Positions 8,268 through 16,281 of a stretch of 47,658 nucleotides of DNA are shown here, one piece after another (positions within the stretch are counted from its first letter, which is position 1; every line of letters begins with the position of its first letter). A program made the position numbers and the translations under genes. The DNA is taken from assembly GCA_900315435.1 (NCBI GenBank), contig OMYY01000020.1, forward strand, positions 1 to 47,658, read 5' to 3'. Under the pieces are notes generated by a model that had not been told where the DNA came from, did not search any database, and saw only the letters and a list, made by a program, of their open reading frames with translations. Source of the DNA: an uncultured Spirochaetaceae bacterium (GTDB taxonomy: Bacteria; Spirochaetota; Spirochaetia; Sphaerochaetales; Sphaerochaetaceae).

Positions 8268-9058
8268 CCGGCGATTTCCCCCAGATCCTGGAAGATTCCA
8301 TCAGGTTTCGTCGTGCTTTCGGCCACCGTCTGCATCGTCGCCTCGCCGGAAAGGACGAGGAGCCCGATGGCCCCGTTATCCACCCCGGTCGCCACATCGG
8401 TATAAATGCGGTCCCCGACAAAAGCGATTTCCTCACGCTTCCATCCCGTCCTGCGGACCACCATGTCGACCGTCTCGCGGTGCGGTTTTCCGGTCACCCG
8501 CGGGTGCGCCCCACCTCCGACGGACTTGTCGATCAGGGCGCAGAAGGAGCCCACATCGGGAATGAAACCTCCCTCTACCGGACAGTTGATATCCAGATGG
8601 GTGGCAAGATAGACAGCCCCGTGACGGATGAAATCGCAGGCCTTGACCAGCTTCTGGTAGGTCAAGGTCTGGTCGAATCCCACCACCACGACCTCGGCAT
8701 CGTCCTCCACCAGGCGGATATCCGCCTCGCGGAAACTTTCCTCCAACGCAGGGGTTCCCAACAGGTAGACCCTCGCATCGGGATAGTTCGCATGCAGGAA
8801 CTCGATCATCACATCCCCGCTGGTCATGATCTGGCGGGGTGTGATGGGACAACCCATGCCGGCAAGCCGGTCAATGTAGACCCTCGGGCTGCGAGAGGAG
8901 TTATTGGTGAAGAAGATGAAGTCGCGCCCCGTCTCCTCCACCTTCCGCAGGAACCCCATGCTGCCAGGCAAGAGCCGATCTCCAAGGTAGAAGGTACCGT
9001 CCATGTCAAGGACGAAATGGCGACACCTTGCGATGAGGGATTTCTTATCTTGCAGCAT
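8255..9058 (-). CDS. HAD-IIA family phosphatase (NagD/AraL-like)
   Basis: A 267-residue HAD-superfamily IIA hydrolase. Motif I is VLDMDGTFYLGDRLLPG near residues 16-32, motif II is FFTNNSSRS near 49-57, and the C-terminal motif is FVGDRIYTDVATG near 215-227. Members dephosphorylate sugar phosphates, glycerol phosphates or nucleotides. Its start overlaps the end of the DUF1667 gene by 14 bases and an AAGGAA site lies six bases upstream, so it is the last gene of the glpA operon. In that setting a glycerol-phosphate or dihydroxyacetone-phosphate phosphatase role is plausible, but substrate is not readable here. Confidence 0.85.
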   Translation of the reverse strand: MLQDKKSLIARCRHFVLDMDGTFYLGDRLLPGSMGFLRKVEETGRDFIFFTNNSSRSPRVYIDRLAGMGCPITPRQIMTSGDVMIEFLHANYPDARVYLLGTPALEESFREADIRLVEDDAEVVVVGFDQTLTYQKLVKACDFIRHGAVYLATHLDINCPVEGGFIPDVGSFCALIDKSVGGGAHPRVTGKPHRETVDMVVRRTGWKREEIAFVGDRIYTDVATGVDNGAIGLLVLSGEATMQTVAESTTKPDGIFQDLGEIAGYLS

Positions 9059-9419
9059 GGACGTTCCTTGTCGCGACCACGTCTACTCCTGTACCACAAA
9101 TATCGTGGATCAGGACGTCGCCAATCTTCAGCGGCGCCTTTGCGCTTGCCTTGTGGATCTCCTGCATGATTTCGAAAATCATCGATTTGGGGATGTCGTG
9201 CTGCGTCTTGCAGGAAACACGTACGGCATCTCCTCCGGTGACCGGAATCGAGCTGGTGACAATACGGGTCGGGTTGGTCACCTCCTTGCGGGCATAGATG
9301 TCGCCCGTCTTGCAGGAGTTGCCCGTAACGGAGACGACTTGTTTCTTCTCGTCGTCAAATTCCACCGTAATCTGGCAGCCGAGCGGGCAGCCGATACAGG
9401 TCAATTCTTTCGTACTCAT
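9045..9419 (-). CDS. DUF1667 cysteine-cluster protein of the GlpA system
   Basis: A 124-residue protein opening with LTCIGCPLGCQITVEFD, a Cys-x2-Cys-x3-Cys arrangement, with another Cys in VTGNSCKTGD. DUF1667 proteins are found beside GlpA-like dehydrogenases and the FAD/NAD oxidoreductase encoded just upstream, and are thought to be a small redox component replacing GlpB/GlpC. That role is inferred from gene association. The start at 9419 lies two bases after the oxidoreductase stop, with GGAGAA upstream. The longer frame to 9548 only reads through the neighbour and is rejected. Confidence 0.85.
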   Translation of the reverse strand: MSTKELTCIGCPLGCQITVEFDDEKKQVVSVTGNSCKTGDIYARKEVTNPTRIVTSSIPVTGGDAVRVSCKTQHDIPKSMIFEIMQEIHKASAKAPLKIGDVLIHDICGTGVDVVATRNVHAAR

Positions 9420-9421
9420 CT

Positions 9422-10675
9422 TCAGTTCTCCTCGGTCTTGACCGTAATGGTCTTGACCCCCTCGTGTCCGACAAAGCTCTTTTTGGTCAGCAGCACCTGC
9501 TGCATCTCTCCAGGAGCCATCACCTTCTTCTTCAGACGGGTCACGCATGTATCGTCATAATAGACACAGACCGAGCGTCCCTGGAACACCCCGGTGACGC
9601 GGAAGCGGACCGTGACCATGTCGGCCATGGTGGCGATGTCGATGGTCTGGGGAACGGTGTAGCGGACGCCATCCTGGGCTACCAACGGAATCTCGTGCTT
9701 GGGTTTGGCGCCGTTTTGCACATACAGCGCCGCATTCTTGCCGGCCAGCGTCGCCTCCTCGGAGACGTAGTCGACCAGATCATGGACATGCAGCACGTTG
9801 CCACAGGCAAAAATGCCCTCTTGGCTCGTTTCCAGCGTGTCGTCGACGACCGGTCCATTGGTCACCGGGCTGATCGAGACGCCGGCGGAGCGGGAGAGTT
9901 CGTTCTCAGGCAGCAATCCGACGGAAAGAAGCAAGGTGTCGCACTCATAGTGCTCCTCGGTTCCCTTGACAGGCTTGTGGTCCGGGCCGACCTCGGCGAT
10001 CGTGATGCCGGTCACCCGCTCCTTGCCCTCGATGTCGACCACGGTATGGCTCAGCTTCAAAGGAATGCCATAGTCGTTCAGACACTGGACGATATTGCGC
10101 TTCAAACCGCCAGAATAGGGCATCAGTTCGGCAACCACCTCGACCTTGGCGCCTTCCAACGTCATGCGGCGGGCCATAATCAGGCCGATATCCCCGCTTC
10201 CGAGGATGACCACCTTGCTGCCGACCTTGTATCCCTCGATGTTCATCAGCCTCTGGGCGGTACCGGCGGAATAGATGCCAGCCGGGCGGTAACCGGGAAT
10301 GTTCAGGGCGCCACGGGGACGTTCACGACAACCCATGGCAAGGATGATGGCACCCGCCTCGACGGTGACCATGCCCTCCTCGCGGTTGATGTAGGTGACC
10401 CTATGGGGCTGGACGTCCAAGACCATGCTGTTGGTCTTGTAGGGAATGCCAAGTTCCAGCACCTGGTCGATGAACCGCTGCGCATACTCCGGTCCGGTGA
10501 GTTCCTCCTTGAAGGTATGCAGGCCGAAGCCGTTGTGGATGCATTGGTTCAGGATGCCTCCAAGGGACTCGGAACGCTCCAGAATCAGGATATCCCCGAC
10601 CCCCTGCTTGCGCGCGGAGACGGCGGCCGCCAGTCCTGCGGGACCACCGCCGATAATCACGATGTCATGTCTCAT
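9422..10675 (-). CDS. FAD/NAD(P)-dependent oxidoreductase, GlpA partner
   Basis: A flavoprotein of about 417 residues. It has an FAD-binding GxGxxG (IVIIGGGPAGLAAAVSARKQG at the N-terminus), a second dinucleotide fold (VVILGSGDIGLIMARRM near 155-171) and the FACGNVLHVHDLVDYVSEE closing motif of pyridine-nucleotide-disulfide oxidoreductases. The redox-active CxxC is absent. It probably passes electrons from glycerol-3-phosphate oxidation to NAD or another carrier together with the DUF1667 protein. The start ATG at 10675 overlaps the glpA stop (ATGA) and has AAGGGGGC upstream. The longer frame to 10816 is rejected. Confidence 0.88.
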   Translation of the reverse strand: MRHDIVIIGGGPAGLAAAVSARKQGVGDILILERSESLGGILNQCIHNGFGLHTFKEELTGPEYAQRFIDQVLELGIPYKTNSMVLDVQPHRVTYINREEGMVTVEAGAIILAMGCRERPRGALNIPGYRPAGIYSAGTAQRLMNIEGYKVGSKVVILGSGDIGLIMARRMTLEGAKVEVVAELMPYSGGLKRNIVQCLNDYGIPLKLSHTVVDIEGKERVTGITIAEVGPDHKPVKGTEEHYECDTLLLSVGLLPENELSRSAGVSISPVTNGPVVDDTLETSQEGIFACGNVLHVHDLVDYVSEEATLAGKNAALYVQNGAKPKHEIPLVAQDGVRYTVPQTIDIATMADMVTVRFRVTGVFQGRSVCVYYDDTCVTRLKKKVMAPGEMQQVLLTKKSFVGHEGVKTITVKTEEN

Positions 10676-12111
10676 TTGTTCGCCCCCTTGATCAGCTCGC
10701 TGCCCTTCTGGTTCTTGCAGACCTCTTCCATCCGCATCTTCCGGTACTTGCACAGCAGTTCCATGGTGCGTGGCGTGCAGAAGCCCGCCTGGCAACGGCC
10801 CATGCCGGCACGACAACGTCTCTTGACGCCGTCCATGCTGACCGCGCCGAGCGGACGCGTGATGGCGTCGATGATCTCACCCTCGCTGATCTGCTCGCAC
10901 CGGCAGACAATCGTGCCGTACTCCGGGTGTTCCTTGATCAGCCGGGTCCGCTCCTCGGGCTTCATGTCGCGGGTTTTGAGGATTCCTTTGCGGGTGGCGA
11001 CCCAGCGCTCCTTTTTCGGTGCCTTGGCCTTTTCCTCAATCATCCGGGCGACATAGTCGCCAATGGCCGGACTACAGGAAAGTCCCGGACTCTCGATACC
11101 GGCGACGTCGAAGAAACCGGGAGCCCCGTCAGCCTCGCCGATGATGAAGTCGTCTCCAACTTCGTGGGCACGCAACCCGCTGAAACTGGTGATCACTTTT
11201 CTCAACGGGAGCTTGCCGTCCTTGACGGAAAGAGCGGCCTTGGCGGCCACGTCATCCAGGTCGATGGCGTAGGTGCGGGTGTCTTCCTTGTCGCTGTCGG
11301 CCACCGAAGTCGGTCCAATCAGCAGGTTTCCGTGGATGGTCGGGGTGACCAGGACGCCTTTGCCTGCCTTGGTCGGCAGCTGGAAGACGGTATGGCTGAC
11401 GAAGTCGCCGACTTCCTTGTCCAGCAGCATGTAGTTGCCGCGGCGTGCGACGATCTTGATGGGTTTTTCACAGACCATGTTGTGGAGTTTGTCCGCATAG
11501 ATGCCAGCGGCGTTGACCACGTAGGTCGCGCTCAGGCTCTTGCCGCCCTTCAGGTCGACTTTCCAGCCACCATCAATCCGTCCGATATGCTCCACCTCGC
11601 TGTTGAAGCGGAACTCCACGCCATTCTCATAGGCGTTCTCTGCCAAGGCGATGGTAAGGCCGAAGGGGCAGACGATTCCGCCAGTCGGGCAGAGCAGTGC
11701 GGCGACAATGTTCTGGGAAAGGTTCGGCTCCAAGGCACGGACCTCGTCACCGGAGAGGATCTTCATGTCGGGAACGCCGTTGGCGATACCCCGGTCGTAC
11801 AGTTCCTGGAGCTTGGGCTTGTCAGCCTCGTCGAAGCAGACGATCAGCGACCCATTCTGCTTGAAGTCGATGTCAAGATCCTTGGCAAGCTGGGGCATCA
11901 TCCGCGACCCTTCAATGTTCAGTTTTGCCTTCAGCGTGCCAGGAACCGGGTCGTAGCCTGCATGGACAATGGCGCTGTTTGCCTTGCTCGTGCCGCTGCA
12001 CACGTCCTCGTCCTTCTCCAACAGGGCGATTCTCAGGTCGTAACGGGACAAGCTACGGGCAATCGAACACCCCGTCACGCCTCCGCCGATGACCAGTACA
12101 TCATAATCCAT
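10672..12111 (-). CDS. glpA: Glycerol-3-phosphate dehydrogenase, GlpA-type, with BFD-like [2Fe-2S] domain
   Basis: A 479-residue FAD-dependent dehydrogenase. The dinucleotide-binding VLVIGGGVTGCSIARSLSRY is at the N-terminus, followed by EKDEDVCSGTSKANSAIVH, characteristic of the DAO/GlpA family. A C-terminal cysteine motif runs from IVCRCEQISEGEII to RRCRAGMGRCQ, the BFD-like iron-sulfur domain. It oxidises sn-glycerol-3-phosphate to dihydroxyacetone phosphate. The start at 12111 has AAAGGAGGA about 10 bases upstream. A longer frame to 12162 would run through the leader terminator and is rejected. It is first in the operon glpA / oxidoreductase / DUF1667 / HAD. Confidence 0.9.
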   Translation of the reverse strand: MDYDVLVIGGGVTGCSIARSLSRYDLRIALLEKDEDVCSGTSKANSAIVHAGYDPVPGTLKAKLNIEGSRMMPQLAKDLDIDFKQNGSLIVCFDEADKPKLQELYDRGIANGVPDMKILSGDEVRALEPNLSQNIVAALLCPTGGIVCPFGLTIALAENAYENGVEFRFNSEVEHIGRIDGGWKVDLKGGKSLSATYVVNAAGIYADKLHNMVCEKPIKIVARRGNYMLLDKEVGDFVSHTVFQLPTKAGKGVLVTPTIHGNLLIGPTSVADSDKEDTRTYAIDLDDVAAKAALSVKDGKLPLRKVITSFSGLRAHEVGDDFIIGEADGAPGFFDVAGIESPGLSCSPAIGDYVARMIEEKAKAPKKERWVATRKGILKTRDMKPEERTRLIKEHPEYGTIVCRCEQISEGEIIDAITRPLGAVSMDGVKRRCRAGMGRCQAGFCTPRTMELLCKYRKMRMEEVCKNQKGSELIKGANK

Positions 12112-12142
12112 CTTTCGGAATCCTCCTTTCTCCTGGAGACAT

Positions 12143-12193
12143 ACAAAAAGAACAAGACACACCTATCCCTCCCGGATACGCGTGCCCTGTTCT
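12143..12193 (-). terminator. Leader (conditional) terminator upstream of glpA
   Basis: In the minus-strand RNA, AGAACAGGGCACGC pairs with GGUGUGUCUUGUUCU-type sequence: 14 pairs including G-U wobbles. A single G-G mismatch follows, then a five-pair inner stem TATCC/GGATA closing a GGGAG loop, then a run of U. The hairpin spans 12149-12193 and the T run 12143-12149. It sits between the predicted promoter and the glpA ribosome site, about 30 bases before the start codon. That position only makes sense for attenuation. GlpP, encoded at 420-992, is the expected antiterminator. Confidence 0.8.
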
Positions 12194-12225
12194 CTTTTCT
12201 CTCGGGCGAATGTACTTTTCGTCCT

Positions 12226-12254
12226 ATCCTATCATGGCTTTTGGGTGTGCGCAA
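12226..12254 (-). promoter_or_regulatory. Predicted glpA operon promoter
   Basis: On the minus strand TTGCGC (12249-12254) is followed, after exactly 17 bases, by TAGGAT (12226-12231), a 3/6 and 4/6 match to sigma-70 hexamers. Transcription would begin near 12219 and give a leader of about 100 bases that contains the conditional terminator. The -35 is weak, consistent with an inducible gene, but the assignment is tentative. Confidence 0.45.
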
Positions 12255-12289
12255 CAGTGATGTTTCGTGAAAAACGGTGAAGTCCTCTT

Positions 12290-13027
12290 ATGGGCACGTT
12301 GGAAAATCCGGTATGTTGGGGGCATGAAAAAGCATGTTTCTACGGAATTGACCTGGTTCTGGTTCTCGGGTTCCTGACAGTGTTCAGCAAGAACGCCATA
12401 TCGTTGATGTATCACGAGGTAGCAGGCCTAGGCCTGCTCGTCCTCTGCCTGGTACATCTTGCCATGCATGCCTCCTGGGTCCGCTCGGTTTTCTCACGCC
12501 TGTTCCGGAGAGGAGTGAGCGCAAAGGTCCGATGCATGGTTTTTGTCGATGTCGCCCTCGTGCTCGTGACCCTCCTCCTTCTGGTCTCCGGAGTGATGGC
12601 CAGCAAGAAGCTCTTTCCCCATGATGGCGGGAAATTCATGATCCCCGTCCACTTCTTTGCCGCGGCGCTTTTCCTGATTCTGGTCGGCCTGCACCTCGGC
12701 TTGCACATCGAGCGCATCTGCAAGCCCGCCAGGCTTTCCAAAGGAACGTGGCGTGGCCTTTGCGTCCTGCTGGCCGCATTGGTCGTCCTTTCCATCTTCG
12801 TCATGGCCACAAGTTCCTTCAAGACATGGATCAGCGTTCCTTTTGGCCAGGCTGCAACCCGCGTCCATGGAGCCGTGAATCCGCAAAGGAGGATGGCGCA
12901 GGGCTTTTCCTTCGCCCGTTTCTGCATGGTCGCCGGCACCACGCTCGCCATCATGGCGGGCTGGGCTTCGCTTGCGGCGCTTCCTGTCCTCCACCATGCA
13001 CGCAGTGTGTCCAGGAGAAGGGCGTAG
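12290..13027 (+). CDS. DUF4405-like multi-helix membrane protein, possible b-haem protein
   Basis: A 245-residue protein with about five hydrophobic segments. Two internal repeats each carry spaced histidines in a membrane helix: YHEVAGLGLLVLCLVHLAMH (near 42-61) and VHFFAAALFLILVGLHLGLH (near 123-142). This is the DUF4405 arrangement, likened to cytochrome b561-type haem ligation. It is divergent from glpA and starts at ATG 12290 with a weak GGTGA site. Electron transfer is plausible from the histidines but not shown. No partner gene is adjacent. Confidence 0.6.
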   Translation: MGTLENPVCWGHEKACFYGIDLVLVLGFLTVFSKNAISLMYHEVAGLGLLVLCLVHLAMHASWVRSVFSRLFRRGVSAKVRCMVFVDVALVLVTLLLLVSGVMASKKLFPHDGGKFMIPVHFFAAALFLILVGLHLGLHIERICKPARLSKGTWRGLCVLLAALVVLSIFVMATSSFKTWISVPFGQAATRVHGAVNPQRRMAQGFSFARFCMVAGTTLAIMAGWASLAALPVLHHARSVSRRRA

Positions 13028-13036
13028 GTTCTTCCC

Positions 13037-13204
13037 CTACTTCGCTTCCTCTCCCTTTTCCATGGCCTTGCGGTATTCGGTGATGCGCTTCCCTGTCCAT
13101 ACCGCAAAGGCCCTTAGCCGGCTGTCCAGTCGCCTCCCGGAATACCGTCCTTTCCTTGCACCTGGACACCAATCGGTTCCCAAATCCCTCACCATGTGCC
13201 ACAT
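13037..13204 (-). CDS. Small basic hypothetical protein (55 aa)
   Basis: A short frame of 55 codons starts at ATG 13204 and ends at TAG 13037, nine bases from the end of the convergent membrane-protein gene. The C-terminal half (LRAFAVWTGKRITEYRKAME) looks like a natural amphipathic helix with plausible codon use. The whole protein is strongly basic. There is no good ribosome site. It could be a genuine small protein or chance. I do not recognise a family. Confidence 0.35.
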   Translation of the reverse strand: MWHMVRDLGTDWCPGARKGRYSGRRLDSRLRAFAVWTGKRITEYRKAMEKGEEAK

Positions 13205-13313
13205 CAAGGGAAAACTTTTTCAGACGTTTGGGTGAGAAAAGTACGAGAAAACCATGTGGAAAGTGTGATTTTCCTGTGGAAAACCCTCCGCGGAATGATA
13301 CACTTGTCGTAAT

Positions 13314-15143
13314 ATGTCAAAAACAGCCCGGTTTTCGTCCAAGCGCCTGAAGAATGAACTGCACGAGGCTTTCACCACGCCCTACAACATCATGACGTTG
13401 GTGGCGATCGTCCTGTTGTCCTATCTGATTTTGTTCCCGCTGGTCGAGATGATCGCCAGTTCCTTCACGTTGGCAAAGGTAGATGTAAAGGCGGTAAAGG
13501 GCAGCCACGCCGGGCAATTCACGTTTTACTATTGGCAACGCATCTTCCACAGCATGATCGCCAAGAACATGTTCTACATCCCGCTGGCACATTCGCTGGT
13601 CATCGCGGGTTGCACCAGCATGCTGTGCATCGTCCTTGGCAGTTCCTTTGCCTGGTTGATGGTACGCAGCGATATCCCGCACAAGAAATTCTTCAGCCTG
13701 ATGCTGATCGTCCCCTACATGCTCCCCTCATGGGCCATCGCTCTTTCCTGGAACACCATTTTCCGGAATACACGCGTCGGCGGCACCCCGGGCTTCTTCG
13801 CCTATCTGGGAGTCCCTATTCCCGACTGGCTCAGCTACGGCGCGGTCCCCATCATCCTGGTGCTCTCGCTCCACTATTATTCGTATTCCTATCTGCTCGT
13901 TTCCGCCGCCTTGAAGTCCATCAACAGCGAGGTCGAGGAGATGGGCGAGCTCATCGGCGCGAGCAAGTGGCAGATCGTCAGGAAAATCACCCTGCCGCTC
14001 GTGCTTCCCGCCATTCTTTCGGCTCTGATCCTCACCTTCAGCAAGGCGATCGGCACCTACAGCGTTCCTTCCATGCTCGGCCTGAAAGTCAATTACTACA
14101 CGATCAGCACGATGATCCACAGCACGGTCAACAGCGCGCAGGCAGGCCTGGGCTTCTCCATCAGCCTGATGCTGATCTCCATCAGCGCCATCTTCATCTT
14201 CGTCAACCAGAAGGTAATCGGCCATCGCAAGAGTTACGTCACCATGAACGGCAAGGGTACCCGCAGCAACCCCATTCCACTGGGAAAGGCACGAACCCCC
14301 ATCCTGGTCCTGCTCCATCTCTTTGTCGCGCTCATGGTGGTCTTCCCGTTGGTGCTGATGTGCTACCAGACCTTGATGCTGAAGGTTGGCGACTATTCTT
14401 TACAGAACCTAACCCTCCACTACTGGCTGGGCAAGGGCCGCGGAGACATCTATGAGGGCCTCGACGGAATCCTGAGAGACCGCAAGTTCCTCAGTTTCCT
14501 GTGGAACACGCTGAAACTGGTTTTCCTGACCAGCATCTTCGCCAGCATCATCGGACAGCTGATCGGCTACATCAACGCCCGTGGCCGCAACTTGAAAAGC
14601 GGTCAGTTCGTCGAACAAGTGGCTTTCATTCCCTATCTGATTCCCTCGATCGCTTTTGGAGCCATGTACCTTTCCATGTTCTCCAAGGGTGTGAAAATCG
14701 GACCGCTCACGATTGTCCCGCCCCTGTACGGTTCTTTCGTCCTGCTGGTCCTGGTCAGCGTCGTCAAGCACCTGCCCTTCGCCAGCCGGAGCGGTACGGC
14801 ATGCATGCTGCAGATCGGTACCGACCTTGAAGAGGCCGGCCAGATTGCCGGGGCTTCGTTCGTCAAACGTTTCTCCCATATCGTATTTCCTCTCGCGAAA
14901 AATGGCTTCATGAGCGGATTCATGTTGATTTTCATCAGCATCATGAAGGAGCTGGACCTGATTGTCCTGCTGATGAGCCCCAAACAGGGAACCCTTTCCT
15001 ATTTGGCCTACTGGTATTCCACCGAGGGTTGGACCCAGCCATCCAACTGTATCGCCATCGTGATGTTCATCCTGGTCTTCCTCACGCACTGGCTCTCAAA
15101 TAAGTTGTTCAAGACCGATTTGGCTGGCGGACTGGGAGGTTGA
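13314..15143 (+). CDS. ABC transporter permease, fused two-domain FbpB/AfuB type
   Basis: A 609-residue permease with two tandem binding-protein-dependent transport domains, each of about six helices (roughly 25-300 and 325-600). EAA-type loops are EEMGELIGASKWQIVRKITL (near 205-224) and LEEAGQIAGASFVKRFSHI (near 505-523). Fused permeases of this sort belong to the iron(III)/2-aminoethylphosphonate/spermidine-related group. It is the first gene of a permease, ATPase, binding-protein operon; the ATPase ribosome site lies in its last codons. Iron(III) is the best guess from the full gene set. No Fur-type box was found upstream. Confidence 0.85.
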   Translation: MSKTARFSSKRLKNELHEAFTTPYNIMTLVAIVLLSYLILFPLVEMIASSFTLAKVDVKAVKGSHAGQFTFYYWQRIFHSMIAKNMFYIPLAHSLVIAGCTSMLCIVLGSSFAWLMVRSDIPHKKFFSLMLIVPYMLPSWAIALSWNTIFRNTRVGGTPGFFAYLGVPIPDWLSYGAVPIILVLSLHYYSYSYLLVSAALKSINSEVEEMGELIGASKWQIVRKITLPLVLPAILSALILTFSKAIGTYSVPSMLGLKVNYYTISTMIHSTVNSAQAGLGFSISLMLISISAIFIFVNQKVIGHRKSYVTMNGKGTRSNPIPLGKARTPILVLLHLFVALMVVFPLVLMCYQTLMLKVGDYSLQNLTLHYWLGKGRGDIYEGLDGILRDRKFLSFLWNTLKLVFLTSIFASIIGQLIGYINARGRNLKSGQFVEQVAFIPYLIPSIAFGAMYLSMFSKGVKIGPLTIVPPLYGSFVLLVLVSVVKHLPFASRSGTACMLQIGTDLEEAGQIAGASFVKRFSHIVFPLAKNGFMSGFMLIFISIMKELDLIVLLMSPKQGTLSYLAYWYSTEGWTQPSNCIAIVMFILVFLTHWLSNKLFKTDLAGGLGG

Positions 15144-15148
15144 GCGCC

Positions 15149-16258
15149 ATGAGTGAGATTCTACTGAACCACATCGACAAGTATTACGGAAACAATCATG
15201 TGTTGAAGGATGTCAACCTGACTGTCCAGGACGGAGATTTCCTTACCCTGCTCGGGCCCTCGGGCTGTGGCAAGACCACCATGCTCCGCATTTTGGCGGG
15301 ACTCGAGAAACCGCAACAGGGAACCATCACGATCGACGGCGAAAAGGTGGTCGACGCCAGCGAAGCCTTCTTTCTTCCCCCCTCGAAGCGAGGACTGAAC
15401 CTGGTCTTCCAGTCCTATGCCTTGTGGCCCCACATGACGGTGTATGACAACATCGCCTTCGTCCTCTCGGTGGCGAAAACCCCGAAGGAGCAGATTCCCG
15501 GCATGGTCCAGGAAGCACTGGAGAAGATGCAGATCGGCGAGTTCGCGAAACGCTATCCCAGCGAGCTTTCCGGAGGGCAACAACAGCGGGTTGCCATCGC
15601 GCGCTCGATCGTCAACCGCCCGAGACTGCTTTTACTGGACGAGCCACTGTCCAATCTGGACGCGAAGCTGCGCATCGACATGCGCGGAGAGCTGAAAAGG
15701 CTGCACAAGGACCTGGGCACCACGGTGGTCTACGTCACCCACGACCAGGTCGAGGCGCTTACCATGTCGACCCGGATCGCCGTCTTCTTCAAAGGGGTGC
15801 TGACCCAGGTGGATACTCCGGTCAACCTGTACCAGAACCCGGCGACCATGGAAGTGGCGGACTTCATCGGCAACCCGAAGATCAATTTCATCAAGGCGGA
15901 TGGGGAGGCTCAGGGACAGAGTCTGGTGACCGACAGCCCCTTGGGAAGACTGGTATTCGAGAAGCACTACCATGGCCCGCAGGGAACCGTCGACTGCACC
16001 CTTGGCATTCGTCCGGAGATGCTCCGCATAGATCCCTCTGGCCCGATCGAGGGCTCCGTCCTCTCCAGCCAGCCGGCGGGAAGCGAGAGCCTCATCCAAG
16101 TCCAGGTCAAGGGGCAGGTACTCCTGGTCAAGTGCATCGGACTGGCGACCTACAACCAAGGCGAAACGGTCCGCCTTTCCATCGACCCCGATTTCGTCAA
16201 TGTCTATGACACCAAGGAAGGTGTCCTGATCAAGCATTCCGCGGCTGCGCTACGCTGA
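15149..16258 (+). CDS. ABC transporter ATP-binding protein, FbpC/PotA type
   Basis: A 369-residue ATPase. The Walker A is [19 protein letters not shown] (near 33-51), the signature is [15 protein letters not shown], the Walker B is [16 protein letters not shown] and the switch His is in [11 protein letters not shown]-terminal TOBE-like regulatory domain covers roughly 270-369. The ATG at 15149 has GGGAGG nine bases upstream. A TTG at 15140 is less likely. It energises the importer encoded on both sides and is the only transport ATPase in the window. Whether it also serves the two sugar-type importers is unknown; those usually use an MsmX/UgpC-type ATPase. Confidence 0.9.
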   Translation: MSEILLNHIDKYYGNNHVLKDVNLTVQDGDFLTLLGPSGCGKTTMLRILAGLEKPQQGTITIDGEKVVDASEAFFLPPSKRGLNLVFQSYALWPHMTVYDNIAFVLSVAKTPKEQIPGMVQEALEKMQIGEFAKRYPSELSGGQQQRVAIARSIVNRPRLLLLDEPLSNLDAKLRIDMRGELKRLHKDLGTTVVYVTHDQVEALTMSTRIAVFFKGVLTQVDTPVNLYQNPATMEVADFIGNPKINFIKADGEAQGQSLVTDSPLGRLVFEKHYHGPQGTVDCTLGIRPEMLRIDPSGPIEGSVLSSQPAGSESLIQVQVKGQVLLVKCIGLATYNQGETVRLSIDPDFVNVYDTKEGVLIKHSAAALR

Positions 16259-16281
16259 CCGCCGGAGATAAGGAGGATTGC

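Noticed and set aside
8660-8690. tRNA-like TTCGAATCC sequence
   Set aside because: It is inside the HAD phosphatase gene and no acceptor stem or anticodon arm can be drawn; similar hits at 5495 and 33855 are also within genes.
9464-11056. 530-codon open frame on the plus strand
   Set aside because: It lies antisense to the FAD oxidoreductase and glpA genes; its translation is His/Asp-rich without motifs, typical of the complement of a GC-rich gene.
13205-13313. Fur box upstream of the iron-type importer
   Set aside because: Inverted A/T-rich repeats (ACTTTTTC...GAGAAAAGT) are present but do not fit the GATAATGATAATCATTATC pattern.
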